From the NCBI GenBank assembly GCA_037176885.1, contig JAWWNJ010000053.1, forward strand, positions 1 through 64,000: a stretch of 64,000 nucleotides of DNA, read 5' to 3'. The DNA is from Favolaschia claudopus. Lineage: Eukaryota; Basidiomycota; Agaricomycetes; Agaricales; Mycenaceae. Each line of letters opens with the position of its first letter. Position 1 is the first letter of the stretch. The position numbers were made by a program, and so were the translations under genes. Positions 1 through 11,214 of the stretch are shown piece by piece. The notes below the pieces were generated by a model. That model was not told the DNA's origin. It saw only the letters and a list, made by a program, of their open reading frames with translations, and ran no database searches.

Positions 1-6
1 AGCGCC

Positions 7-455
7 GGGATGCACTCAACATACCCTACGTGCCAGACAGGAGCAATAGAAGGCTGGCCTAAACAGCTACAGGGTTCTGCCTTGAGGGAAGACCCGGAGC
101 ATTGCTAGGGCGATATTGCAGAGTCTATGCACTAGAGGCTATGCCTCCATAAGCTCTGCTATTCCCTCAAGCGTGCATACCCCGAGTCCGTGACTCGCAG
201 CAGGCAGAGCGTTAGCAGAGCCTAGCGTTTGGGATGCACCATAGCTCATACCTCTTGCCAGACGAGAGCAATAGAGGCTGGCCCAAGGATCTCTGTGGAA
301 CACAGATCTGGAGCTTAGCCAGGGCGCACTGCAGGCGCAGTCCAGAGTCTACAGATGAACACCTCCTTGTGTAGCTCTGCTAGTCCGCCCTGGCTGCCAG
401 CTGCGGATAGGCAGCATGCCATTGCGGCAGCCATTGATGCAGAGCATCCTGCCGC
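7..455. repeat. Degenerate tandem repeat, two ~224-bp hairpin units
   Basis: Two diverged direct units begin at 7 and 231, both starting GGGATGCAC and sharing a block that reads CCAGAC(A)GGAGCAATAGA and then GGCTGGCC. Each unit contains an inverted repeat of different sequence at an equivalent place: CTTGAGGGAA (81-90) with TTCCCTCAAG (162-171) in unit 1, and GCCAGGGCG (318-326) with CGCCCTGGC (386-394) in unit 2. The stems differ but base pairing is kept. No coding potential is evident. The array may continue left of the window. Confidence 0.6.
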
Positions 456-955
456 ATTCTCCAATTAAGCTGGCCAACTTTTTTTTCTCCTTGGTGGGAA
501 TCTCTTCATCCTAGCGATGCAGAATTTGGGGGGCCATTGTGATGCTATCATGGGATCAGCATACTCAATTTCTGCTTCATGGCAGGCACCAACCGTGTGG
601 GGGGCACTGTGATAGGGCTATATTCTATTTACTTACTTTACACGCTTGCTACCTTACATTCCGCTTGTCAAAATCAATCTTGCTTAACCTGAACTTCCAT
701 GTCCTACGGTTAAGAGGGATATCTACGGCGAACCACCGGACGGTTAGACCCCCTGCATGGCTGAGCACCCGTATAACTGCTCCCCGTGCCTCCTAGGTTA
801 CAGGAGCCCGACTGAGGGTCAAACACTCCCTTGCCGATGGGTTACAACGGCCTTACGACCTAACGACAAACCCTCCTCCTCCACTCTTCCTCTACCGACA
901 CCGCCTAGTGCCCGTAGCGGCAGCTTCGTGCGAACTGGATGCAAGACGACCCGCA
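456..955. other. No gene recognised
   Basis: Only short open frames without recognisable domains occur here. The block at about 830-950 is C-rich. I see no TIR, tRNA or promoter signal that I can support. Confidence 0.4.
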
Positions 956-1211
956 TCACAAAAGCGCTCAGGTGGAGTGTGTTAGAACACTCAGCTGAAG
1001 TGCGTCGACACACTCAGATGAAGCGCCTAAACGGCAGATTTCGATAGTAGGATGAAGTCCCTGAAGCACTGTACCTGAGTGCTCCAGACGAACTCAAGTT
1101 GAGTGCGTCGAAGCACTCCATTTGAGCGCTTCAGGCACTCAGATGGAGTGCTCAACCTTACCGTTCACTCCCCCACAATTTGCATAAATATTTGTTATTG
1201 GCTACAGTACG

Positions 1212-1260
1212 ACATACGGTATGTACATACGGTATGTACATACGGTATGTACATACGTAG
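1212..1260. repeat. 13-bp palindromic tandem repeat
   Basis: The unit ACATACGGTATGT is repeated three times (1212-1250), followed by a partial fourth copy. The unit is itself nearly palindromic, so the tract can form small cruciforms. Confidence 0.85.
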
Positions 1261-1728
1261 ATGCTCGGACCATTGCTGCTAGGCTGTAAATGTTATACCA
1301 AGCACAGACATGGTCCACAAATAATATTGGCTAAGACAAATCAACTTGGCAAGGCGGGCGAGCGAACGAGCGGACACGTACACAATTTAAGTTGAATTGG
1401 AGAACGGTGATGAAAATGCGGCCTCAGATCGTCGAAATCGATGAGCAAGGATCAAAGAGAAAGATGATAGGTTGGGCTGAAAATACTATAACATTCTAAG
1501 CCGACAGTCGAATAAAACGAGCCATCGACTCAACTTTCGCTGACCAGACCTTGAATCTAATCTTCGTAAACAGCGCTGTGCCAAAAGTGTTAGTGAATAC
1601 ACTCGGTTCAACAAAGATCGACTCACAGCTTAATCAAGATGTTATCTAAACTCAACGTAGATGATTTAGCGAGGATAAATTTCATTAGGATAGAAACCAT
1701 ACCGAGCGATTGATGCAACTGAAGTATA

Positions 1729-2412
1729 CAGTGGTGGCAAATAGAAATTGCCGTGGCTTTTTGGCCAAAATCTTGCTGTATACTTCACCGAATGACCTGA
1801 AATAAAATGTAGAAATAAATATATGATACCTCTGTACTGCTTAGAGCACTCATTTATATATTACGCCCTGACAATGCATCAATAACAGGACAGTTTCTTA
1901 TTATTGCCATATCTGGAAAGACTCAATGTATCCTCAGCAAAAAAGTGTCACAATAGGATGAAAGTACTTGAAAAACAGTCCTAGTTTCCACTTTTGTTGA
2001 ATGGAATTGACCCTCATTTGAGCTCACAACAACCGCTCAGAGTTGGCTATTTTCACACAAAATAGCTGAAAATGCAGAGAAAATAGCTAAAATGACCTAC
2101 TTCGAGCGGCTGTTGTGAGCTCAAATGACGATCAATTCCAGTCAGTCAAAGTGAGAACTAGCATTGTTTTTCAAGTACTTTTATCCTATTATGACACTTT
2201 TTTGCTGAGGGTACATTGTGTTTTTCCGGATATGGCAAAAAACGGAAACCATCCATTATTGATGCATTGTCAGTGCATGATATATTGCTGAGTGTTCTAA
2301 GAGGTACAGAAGTATCACATACCCATCTCTACATCTTATTTGAGGTCATTCGGTGATGTATACATCGAGATTTTTACCAAAAAGCCACGGCAATTTCTAT
2401 TTGCCACCACTG
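1729..2412. mobile_element. 684-bp foldback (long-TIR) element, TA target
   Basis: The element begins CAGTGGTGGCAAATAGAAAT and ends with the inverse of this. TA dinucleotides flank it at 1727-1728 and 2413-2414. The inverted arms extend almost to the centre: about 330 bp on each side, with a short AT-rich loop near 2060-2090. Conserved landmarks in both arms include a GAGCTCAAATGA-type block around 2020 and 2115 and an AAAAAGTGTCA-type block around 1945 and 2195. There is no coding sequence. The TA duplication and TIR suggest mobilisation by a Tc1/mariner-type transposase. It lies inside element A, so it inserted later. Confidence 0.8.
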
Positions 2413-2414
2413 TA

Positions 2415-5400
2415 CAAGCTGTTATTAAACACGAAGTCAGCGTGATTTACTGAGTTGGCCGGGATCTAATCGAAATTCAGCGTGTCGAGGGAAAAATATC
2501 AACGTAAATTTACAAGGAAGTGGAGGGAGATACCTACCAGTCATATCCAAGCGCGTGGTGTGACATCGAATCCTTGAATCTCACACCCGGTTTGGAAGGC
2601 TGTAAGCCGTTCTAGCATCAAACAATCAACCAAGAACAAGAACGAATGAAAAGGTGAAGGTGTAGGGGATGCAATTTGAAGAGGGTGGGTCGAAGATTTC
2701 GCATTACGCTAAGTTGCAGCGTGAGACTTGATGCCGGTGGACCGGCGACAAGGGACGGTCGGAGAGAAAACGAGAAGAAGGACGGGAGAGGTCACGATGT
2801 GGGGAAAAGTGCGCCGGCGGAGGTGAAGGACTAAGGAATAAGTTAACACCGAATGGAAAGGGAGGAAAATGAGAGGGTGGGAGGGGAACGGTAAGGCACG
2901 AGGGGAGAGAAAATAGAGAGAAAGGGAGGGGACGGGGACTCAAGGAGGGTAGAAGAAGAAGAGGGAGGGGCGGTCAAAGAATACAAGATACTGGCGCACG
3001 AACTACCGTCGACTCTCCACTCATACCAGGACTTCCCTCCTTCCTATATCAGACGCTGCCGACAGCAGAGGGTACCGGAGTAAAGGGTTACAAATGACGA
3101 GAGGGTCGGCAGTTAATGTGCAGTCGCGTCATCTTGAGATTGCGGCGTCAGGTAAGCTATTCGAGGAGCTGCAGCCGTCGACGCACCATACCCCACTTCA
3201 ATTATCGTCTCCGCAATGTTTCGCAATGCACGACAAGGTCCCTACAGCGTGTTATTGAAGCAAGAGGGACTGATAGGATTGCACACCTCGCAAGTGCTTC
3301 AAAGAACACATAGGTGGAGGGCTGAGACGCGCAATGCGCGTCCGCAGACGATGGTGCTCATCGTTGGAGTGCCTTGGAGTCGCTTCGTATCGAAACGACG
3401 CGTGCAAAGTCACACGCGGTGCGGATGTCGTTCCCAAGGTGATTTTGCGCGATATCAGCCCGATTTGCGGGGAACGTGCCAGAGCGCGAGTGTGGAGTGT
3501 AATAGAGTCGTGTTACAGAGTTTGAGGGCCGAGCGAGGCCGCCGGAGTGGCTGGATGGTCGGCGATGAATCGATCATGGTGGGAGAAGGCAAGACGCGTC
3601 CAGTCACGAGTGACGTCACAGTCACGTTAGTGACTGATTGCTTGAATTCTTCTCGTTTTAAGTACACTCCCATGCCTTCCTCCCTAGCTTTCCCGCCTCA
3701 GCGCGACAATGAACTCCTACATATGCATCACCGCGAATCTGGTGGCCCCTCGTCTGTCTACCGTTGTCTTCACCTCCTCCAGCTGGACTAGAGTCTGGAT
3801 TGGGACTTGCCCGCGACTCGTGGCGACTGCGAGATAAGTACTGACTCCCGGTTCGACATCCGCGACGCTTCTGGCGCTTGCTGCGTCACCAATCTTCTTA
3901 CTGCTGCATGATGCCTCGTACCCCGGCTCATCAAAGTCTCTGGCCGGCTGAGCAGTGAGCACTCGCAAGCCTATCCCTCGACGCCGCCGCGGCCGCGTCG
4001 TACGATTTCACCCAGTAGACGCCAACACTGACTACGCGGCTATTGATTCACAGTAAGAAGCCAATGTATGTGTATTGCAGTACTGCCTTGTCTGTATCTG
4101 CACAGAACTGATCCAATTACAAGTAGTTCGCCAGTCCCCTCGGCATCGTGTACGCGCGAGTTTCTCGTCAGCGTCCGCCTCTCCCGACCTCTCTCGTTGG
4201 TTATGGTCCCGATTCCCGCCTTTCTTCTCCATAGACTCACCTAACTAAACCTTCTCAAGGTGACCCACTCACCGACAAGACCCCGCCTCCTTATTCCATC
4301 CCTCCCCGATGTTCCCCCCACCCAGTCTCTACGGACCCCTTGTCGACGATGGGCACCTCCGCGCTCGACACTTGTTGTGGTGCATTCTTGACTCCGCCGC
4401 ACTTTCGATTCACCGCCTATCGAATCCGCTACCTCGCCGTTGAGATCCACCGTCATCCGTGCAGCACCTTCGCGTCCAATTCCACCTCCGCCCTTGACAA
4501 CGCCCTCAACACTCCCCAACCTCGCTCTTCCCGCCTCTCGGCTTCGGTCCGACGTCTTGTTGCTCTCACCGCGCCACCGAATACAGTGCCATATTTCGGC
4601 AGAACTCGCTGCCGCATTGTCCGGTGAGCTTATTGCTCTCCAAATGCCATACCTTCAACTCACCATTCTCAACGCGAAGAGCGCGCCACGGTTCCCGACG
4701 TACTTCTCGACTCAAGCCGACACGAACGCGGAAATACACGTCAGCACGGGCTGAGTTTGTGCAGGTATGTCATTTCCTAAGCACCGCAACCCGACAAAAT
4801 CAATGTAAATTCACCCTTTCTGTTCTAGACAACACCCTGCCAATACCGAAGCCGCCATCGCCGCTCTGCCTTCCCACCTCCTCTCGTTTCGACGTACGCC
4901 AGGCACCGCCTCTCACCCACTCACCCCTTCAAGTATGTCCGCATCATTCATCGTTACCCGAATTCTGGCTCGCTACGTCGTTCTCAACACTCTCAACGCC
5001 GCCGTGCCCACAACCCCCCTCTACCAACTTGAGACTTGTTGCCGAAACCCGCTCGGCTAGCTTTTCTTCAATTTTCTCAGGTGTCCATAAGATACAAAGT
5101 CGTTTGCATACCGTTGGATTACATACTCGGTATTTCAGATACTCCCAGACTGTACTAGTACCATTTGGCGAGCGTAAACTTGTTATAAGAGAATTTTACA
5201 GTACTAGTTACGTGACACGCGGCGTATGCCAGACGCTCAGCATTTTGCCTAAGAAATCAACAAGATAGGTGGCCCCAAAGATATAGATTCTTGCCCCAAT
5301 AAATCAAGGGCACGGCACTCTGAGAACCCCTCACCAACTTTAATCAACCACCCTCGGTTTTGAAGTCACACGCGAGGAAACACAAACACTCCCCTCGATA

Positions 5401-6060
5401 TTTTCTACCACCCAAGTTGAAAGTTCTATAGGTCAGTCTGCTTTCTTACACACTTTCCTCACATTATATGTTAGCGGTAATTATTTACCACGATTTACTT
5501 TCCAGCATACTGTACTCTCGTAAGCATTACGTAGTCTTTATGCGTTTGTAACCGAGACCACGACGTTCTCTACACAAACGCAGTTTCTTTCGACTTCTCG
5601 TCTTGACCACTCGATACGGGCGATACCGAACAGCAAATTAACGCTGACACAAACGCATCCCAGGTGGCTCCTGGTAAATAACGCCAGTTCGTATCAATTC
5701 TCGGCGCTAGCGGTTAGCGGTACACCTGAACCTCAAGCAATACGCTATAGCGTGCAGCATTCAAACGGCCAAGCCTCGGATCTCACGGCCGCACACCACA
5801 GCCGACGGACAAGCGGCACAACCTCTACTCACCCCACCTGACGGACTGCACCAAACTCGGTGACTCACGCGACATCAGCACGCATTCACACAACGACAAG
5901 GGCAGCGACAGAGGGCCAGGGGCAGGAAATGGATGAAGGATTTGGCAAAGCAAACGAAAAGGTGCACCCACTACGGGTCCCACATGGTACGTCACAACCC
6001 GCCATTGCCAACCCCCCGAGCCGCTACATGTCAAATTCGAGCCACACTAAAATAAAGTTC
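2415..6060. other. Interior of element A, no supported gene
   Basis: A purine-rich tract (about 2700-2980) is followed by several C/T-rich stretches (about 3660-5050). Open frames up to about 214 codons exist, but they overlap on both strands, have low-complexity composition and show no domain. They are best treated as chance frames in skewed sequence. Spliced or non-coding transcripts cannot be excluded. Confidence 0.45.
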
Positions 6061-6343
6061 GGCGAACAGCACTCAGGCAGAGCTCCTTAATTCTGAGTGC
6101 GCTATGAAGCAATCAAGTAAAGTGCTTTCAGATATAGTGCTTGGAAGGTACTCATATGAAGTGCCAGGAAAGGCACTCGAATGAAGCCCAAAACTAACGC
6201 ACTCAAGTTGAGTTCGGCTTTTCGGATTTGAGTGCTTACGCACTCAGATGAAGTGCTTTCCCTTCCCGCAGTGTTAAGCCTTAGAATGAACTAACCCTTA
6301 ATTTCAAGTTAATGCTAAGGGTTAACATGAAGCTGGATCCATC

Positions 6344-6430
6344 TTACAGCTGTTCCAGAAAACCTTGAGACTTTTCAAAAATTTGATCTGAGTGATAAGC
6401 CGCACCATATATGGTAGTATGCCCGACGGG
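6344..6430. repeat. Dispersed repeat R2, copy 1
   Basis: The block from TTACAGCTGTTCCAGAAAAC to about GTCCGACGG is repeated at 12873-12973. The second copy has a small internal insertion. Both contain GATAAGCCGCACCATATATG. Here the copy is interrupted on its right by a hAT-type MITE. Confidence 0.75.
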
Positions 6431-6434
6431 GCTC

Positions 6435-6761
6435 TAGTGCTGCCGCGAGGCGAGGTCGAGGTACCTTGAGGTGATGGCCCATCAACCTTGAACCCACCTT
6501 GAGATGACGTCACCTCAGCGGTCCACCTCGAAATTCACTCTCTTCACTTCATTTTCATTCCCTGAGCCGCGAAAAAAGTTCAGCTAGCCTACAGTGGCCC
6601 ACTCATGAGCACCTATCATGTTTATCTGGTGTTAACAACTGTTTCTAAATATTATTTCCGAAAACAGTCTCAAGGCGCCATCACCTCGACTACCATAAAT
6701 GGCAACAGTTTAAGGCCAAGGTCACCTCACCTCCGAGGGCCTCCACCTCGCGGCAGCACTA
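6435..6761. mobile_element. 327-bp hAT-type MITE
   Basis: Terminal inverted repeats TAGTGCTGCCGCGAGG are at both ends. Subterminal GAGGTCGAGG/CCTCCACCTC and AAGGTCACCTC motifs are mirrored. The terminal TAGTGCTGCCG is the same as in the large hAT element at 17.6-25.8 kb, so that family could have moved it. The flanking 8-mers do not match, so no target-site duplication is preserved. Confidence 0.7.
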
Positions 6762-7455
6762 CCAGTGTATCATTGATAGTATACTATCATATCATTGGCA
6801 AGTGGCTGTGATCAAATGTCTGCCCCTCGTCAGTCCCTTCTGCAGCCTCAACCGTCGACATTTTCAACACAACTTGAGTATAGGATCTCTTAGTATTTGT
6901 AATCTACAGGGAATGTCCCGGCCACATTTTTTATTTTGGCCCTTGCATGTTCCGCAAATGATTGTTTTCTCCGTGCAAAGCCATTTCACAGCCATTTCTG
7001 CGTTAATGTTCCGCTCTTCTTGGGGAAAATTTGGGAAATCGGCGCGGGACATTCCCTGAGGATTCGGCTCAGGACTCATTTGCAATTTGTTTCAGATTTT
7101 TAGCGTCACTGTAGAGGGCGGGGGGCAGGACCGACTCCGAACAAACAAAGTCCAAACAGACATTTGTTTGGTGTGATTTGCCAGTCCCCACCTGAGTATG
7201 GGAGTCGCGGAATCCAGCCAAATGGGGACTCGACACGTTTTCCTCCAATAACTGCTTCATCCTCCTCAAGGCTCCATTCCAACAATGCTAGCATTTCATT
7301 GATCTGAATTTCATGAACACGAGAGGTACCATACAAAAGCAACCGCATCAGGGACCCGATAACCTGGTCAGAGGTCGGAAAAGTGGGTTTCATGGGCACG
7401 TTCGGGGAATCCAATCAGAGAACTCAACCCTTAGCATTTTGTATTGACGGTAAAA
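6762..7455. other. No gene recognised
   Basis: A minus-strand open frame of about 102 codons (7106-7414) has no recognisable family. Nothing else can be supported. Confidence 0.35.
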
Positions 7456-8228
7456 CACTGTGGTCGCAGAACCCCATGAATTTCCCATAGCCGGACCATG
7501 AATTCCACAATTCACGGGTTTATCTAGTGAATTCAGATTCATGGGGTTGTGACTTCACGTACCCGATTCACATAATTAGAGTCCGCAATATGAAGTGCGT
7601 GAATTTCACTCGAAAATCGAATGAATGCATCTGTGTGAAAACTGCTCAGAAAGTTCATTCCTCGCTTCCTGGCAACTCTTGGAAATTCACCCGTAAACCT
7701 CGTGAAATTCATGGAGTTCAAGTTGCCTCGAACACGGTACATGGTTCTGGTCACCAGTACTGGTTGTGTTCCTAATACAATAATATAGTCAATTTACATA
7801 CTTTGAGTACCGTAACTTAGTAATCGTTAGTAAAGACTTGTTGTACTTGTTCGGTAACTACTTCCGTACAAAAGAGATAAGACTAATACTTGTATGTTGA
7901 CACTGGTCAAAGCGAGGGGTACTACTACGTAGTAGATTTTTCATGCAGTTTCCACTGTGTTTTCGCGTATTTTTCAAGTGACTTCCGGGAGTATTGGAAG
8001 GGAATCCAACACAGTGAAAGAGTTTTCATTGGAATATGAGGTGGATATCATTCCCGAACCATGTGAATTAACACCATGGAATGTCCCACTCACATAGTTG
8101 GACCCAGTGAAAATATCTCCGTGAAATTCACAACTCCATAGTGGAATTCACAGAGTTTTCCGGTGAATTTCCCATTGAAACCTTGTGAACCAACTATGGG
8201 AAAGTCAGGGGGTTATGCGAGAACAGTG
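7456..8228. mobile_element. 773-bp CACTG-ended non-autonomous element
   Basis: The ends are inverted repeats: CACTGTGGTCGCAGAACCCC on the left and the inverse of CACTGTTCTCGCATAACCCC on the right. Both continue into a TTTCCCATAG block. AAAA flanks both sides. The interior is filled with GTGAATTC/GAATTCAC and TGAATTTC motifs, giving the same end-plus-subterminal-repeat design as elements A and B but with a different repeated word. There is no transposase. Confidence 0.7.
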
Positions 8229-9440
8229 AAAAGATGAAGGAAGAACAAATTTTAGAAATCATTCATTTTTTCTCAATCCTCGGCACGCGCCGCGCGCTCC
8301 CCTTCTAAACGTTCGACGCAAATCAATCACAGTACACTCCGAGTTTTCGCATTTGTTCTCTTCAAATCGCTATCTAACATCACTGATGTGGACAGGGGTG
8401 CATAATTTTCGAGGTAGCCAGCCTCTGAACGGCATATTCTCACTTCAGAGTAGCTGTTAAAAAGCTCTAAGCAGTTGTGCTGCTCCCTGGTAGCGCATTT
8501 GACAATCTGAGAACGGAGATTCGGAAAAAAAGGCATTTCTGAAAACAAAGCTACTACATTGCAACTACGATCAATCTGAATAAAGAGTCATCTCAAGAAA
8601 AGAAACTACTCACCTGACTGTATTCAATTGTTGACTGTTGAGCCGAAATTGAGCTCGCAGCAAGCAAATGCTCAAAATCAACTCAAGATGTCATTTGTGG
8701 GAAAAAATCCGCTCCCGCCCTAGAGTCCCGCAAATAACTGTGTTACTGTGATATAACATGGACAGCAAGAGAGAAACAAGCCTTCGAATAAGAATCATCA
8801 AGCATTGAACAAAATCCCAAGGCTGTATTTGCATTTGTGCTTGCGAGAAACGAGCCTAAATGAACATGACCGGCATTTGCCGGTTCAGATTTCGTGGTAG
8901 AGTGGAGAGGATTTCAGTTGGTACATGAGTAGAATGATTTCCATAGAGGTATATCTAACACTTGTGCCGCTCCAACAATCGAAAAAATGGGACGAGCTCG
9001 AGGAAATCAACCGTGAAGTGGAGGATCAACGAGCTGCCGTGATTGATCTTGAATTCAAACTCCATTCAGTATCTGGAGAGCTGATGGCAGTGAACTGGTC
9101 TACAACTAGGGCAGATTTGCACCTGTAGATATTTGGGATATGTTCTCCGCACTTGAGAACCATGCTCTCTTTATCTCAGGTTTTTTCACTTCAAAATGAG
9201 TATTTTTGTGCTTTATTTCAGTATTTGGCCAAGGGACGGCAAGCCGTAACATGCGGGATCCGAGTCATGACAGCGCAGCGAAAAGCCGATGTCGGCCGAA
9301 AAGAGTGCTCAGAAATGTCCCCGAGATCCCTGAATCTCCCTGAATCTCCCGCAATATTTTCGTTTCTTTATTTTCTTTATTTTCTTTATTTTTGTCCACC
9401 GCCATCAGTGCCAATCCCGGGGGATCTGTAGATCTCATTA
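8229..9440. other. No gene recognised
   Basis: A short plus-strand frame at 8925-9128 has a coiled-coil-like, Glu-rich stretch (about 67 codons). It has no family match that I recognise and no clear splice context. The stretch at 9355-9395 is a short (TTTCTTTAT)n tract. Confidence 0.35.
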
Positions 9441-9603
9441 GAGCACTTTGGCAAACGGTGAAAAATGATTTTTTTCTTCAGTTCCCGCTAACCAAATTTT
9501 GGTTGTGGAGCCGCAAAACAGTGTGCAGCCCACTGTAGGTTTTCACCAAACTCGCTTAGTTTTTCGAACTGAAATTTTATTTTCACCGTTTGCCAAAATG
9601 CTC
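9441..9603. mobile_element. 163-bp TA-flanked MITE
   Basis: The left end GAGCACTTTGGCAAACGGTG and the right end are inverted copies with one or two mismatches. TA is present on both outer sides (9439-9440 and 9604-9605). Size, TIR and TA duplication fit a Tc1/mariner-type MITE. Confidence 0.75.
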
Positions 9604-9702
9604 TATTCTTTTAGTCTCTTTTAGTGCTTTCTACACAGTTTCAGCATAACTGAGTCAAAGGTGAGTGCTCAGTAATGATTTCCATTTTGGGTAATTGACT
9701 TG

Positions 9703-10333
9703 TCACGAAGTCGTGTCCGCTATCTGGAACTGTTCCTGAACATCTTGCCCATTGACGGACGGCCTCCATTTTGGATGCAAACAACCGATGAGTAGATTCG
9801 CCACATTGATACATTTTCCCGGATTTTTACATCGCAATTCTTCACGATCGCGCCGACATAGCACACACGCGCAATTTTGTCGACTGATACCCGATGGGTT
9901 CGCAGTATGAGGCTTTCCCAGATCCAAGGTTCTGCGTGTTGCTATCACCAGAACATCCTCCACTGTCCGGACTCCATGATTTGAACGGAGACATTCGCAA
10001 GCAGCACGGCGTCGGCAGGCATTGTCATAGTCTTCCTTCCGAACACCGGGATGCCTCCATATTGGCATTTTTAGCTTGACTTCTCGGCTTATCGTCAACG
10101 CGTTGAAAGAAAGTTCATATTTCTGAGCGGTTGTAATCATTGTCTTTATTTGTTGGGGTAATGGTGTCGTCGAAGAAATCGGTAGATGGATATTTTGGAG
10201 GAACACATTTGCAACCTCCGCGCGGAACCTTCAGATAGCTAGATTCCAGCCATTGTTTCAGCACAAAATCAACCAAATAGCACCAACGTGGTCTTTCGGC
10301 ATCCGACAGTAAGTATCTTTGTAGATTCCACAA
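9703..10333 (-). pseudogene. Cys-rich retroelement-associated protein fragment
   Basis: Two minus-strand frames belong together. The upstream one (10333 down to about 10210) carries a WCYLVDFVLKQWLESSYLKV-type segment. The downstream one (10206-9703) carries MPIWRHPG, a short KCLR-like NHGV segment, and a cysteine cluster C-A-C-x2-C-x9-C-x5-C. I recall this arrangement from large agaricomycete proteins that sit next to RNase H or reverse transcriptase domains, where the region precedes the RNase H. Here no RNase H or RT follows, the parts are in different frames and there is a stop after about 167 codons. It is therefore a decayed fragment. The family assignment rests on memory of the motif and should be treated as moderate. 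Confidence 0.45.
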
Positions 10334-10340
10334 AGGCGGT

Positions 10341-10640
10341 TAGTTTTCTGTGTAAACATGTTGTTACAGACCCGAACGGAACAACGGTTTTGCACGAGCC
10401 GATTTCCCCAAAACTCAAAATCAAACAAAATTGACCCCAAAATTTTGGCCGAACACCGAGATTTCATGGGAAAATTACGAAACATAGCGCAATCGACTCA
10501 GCTGGTTCTGTCCCTGATAACACCAAAGCAATTTCACGAGCCGTTTTGGCACAAATTCCTTGGGAAACATCGCCGTATTTTTACATCATGTTGATCAATT
10601 CTATCACTTGCCGACCACCATGCCGTGCCGCTGCCGTGGG
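10341..10640. repeat. Dispersed repeat R1 (copies in the tandem units)
   Basis: About 300 bp here is similar to 45993-46325 and 53301-53633. Shared landmarks are TTTTGCACGAGCCGATT, TTTGGCCGAAC, GGGAAAATTACGA, TTTTACATCATGTTGATCAA and CCGCTGCCGTG. Divergence is substantial and there are small indels, so this is an old repeat family. No TIR or coding function is seen. Confidence 0.7.
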
Positions 10641-11214
10641 TTGGTGCTCAAAATTTGCACGGATTACCGCCCAGATTGTAGTTCAGGCCGTCGCCCTTCC
10701 ACTTACACCTGCCAAGGATCAGTAATTTTGCGCTTGGAGCTCAAAAGGGGTACACACAGTTTCGATTTTTGACCTCAAAAATTTGGCCACAGCCAAAACA
10801 CCGGAGTTTGGCTCAAATAAATCGCGGCTGATGTTTGGCCAATAGTGGGTGTATTGGCTGGATATGGGTTTTTTTTTTTCAATGTACTGGGTAACGTGGC
10901 CAGAAAAACGCGAAAAAGAAAGGAAAAGAGAGGAGAAAGGGAGAGGGTATGGAAATACTAGGACACCAAGGAGACCTTGTCGAGAGTTCTAAATGATGAT
11001 AAATCAACGATAAATTACACCAACCGCAACAACGCGACGACGACCGGGCTCGGGAGTGCGCCTGCGAGAGGCACTTTGTCTCAAGTGCTTTTGCACAGAG
11101 GTGAATGTAATTGAAATTGAATTAAGTACAATCAGGAAGCTGTACTTATGATCTAGAGAATCATGTACTGAACAGCGGCAACAGAGAGAGATCCAGCTGT
11201 AAAAGATCCTCTGC
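10641..11214. other. No gene recognised; possible LTR-like debris
   Basis: The stretch 10990-11210 lies downstream of the Copia-type fragment on its coding strand. It has AT-rich, LTR-like composition, but no matching second LTR or primer-binding site is visible. A poly-T run is present at about 10870. Confidence 0.3.

Larger units (their letters stand above)
956..6273. mobile_element. Element A: large non-autonomous DNA transposon with subterminal palindromic repeats
   Basis: Clusters of short inverted motifs built on GCACTC and GAGTGC (often CACTCAGATGAAGTGC) occur at 966-1162 and again at 6065-6265, and are essentially absent between. The right end reads outward as CACTGCGGGAAGGGAAAGC on the minus strand, ending at 6273. 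This matches the ends of element B (CACTGTGGGAAGAAAACC). The left terminus is not clearly visible; 956 is where the motif cluster begins. No transposase can be recognised in the roughly 5.3 kb inside, so it would depend on an enzyme from elsewhere. CACTG-type ends with subterminal repeats suggest the CACTA/Plavaka-like (CMC) group, which is inference. Confidence 0.55.

Noticed and set aside
2704..5268. Many long open frames on both strands in element A
   Set aside because: They lie in purine- or pyrimidine-skewed DNA, overlap each other antisense, and show no domain, splice pattern or conservation inside the window.
6435..6761. 8-bp target duplication for the hAT-type MITE
   Set aside because: The flanking 8-mers (CGGGGCTC and CCAGTGTA) do not match.
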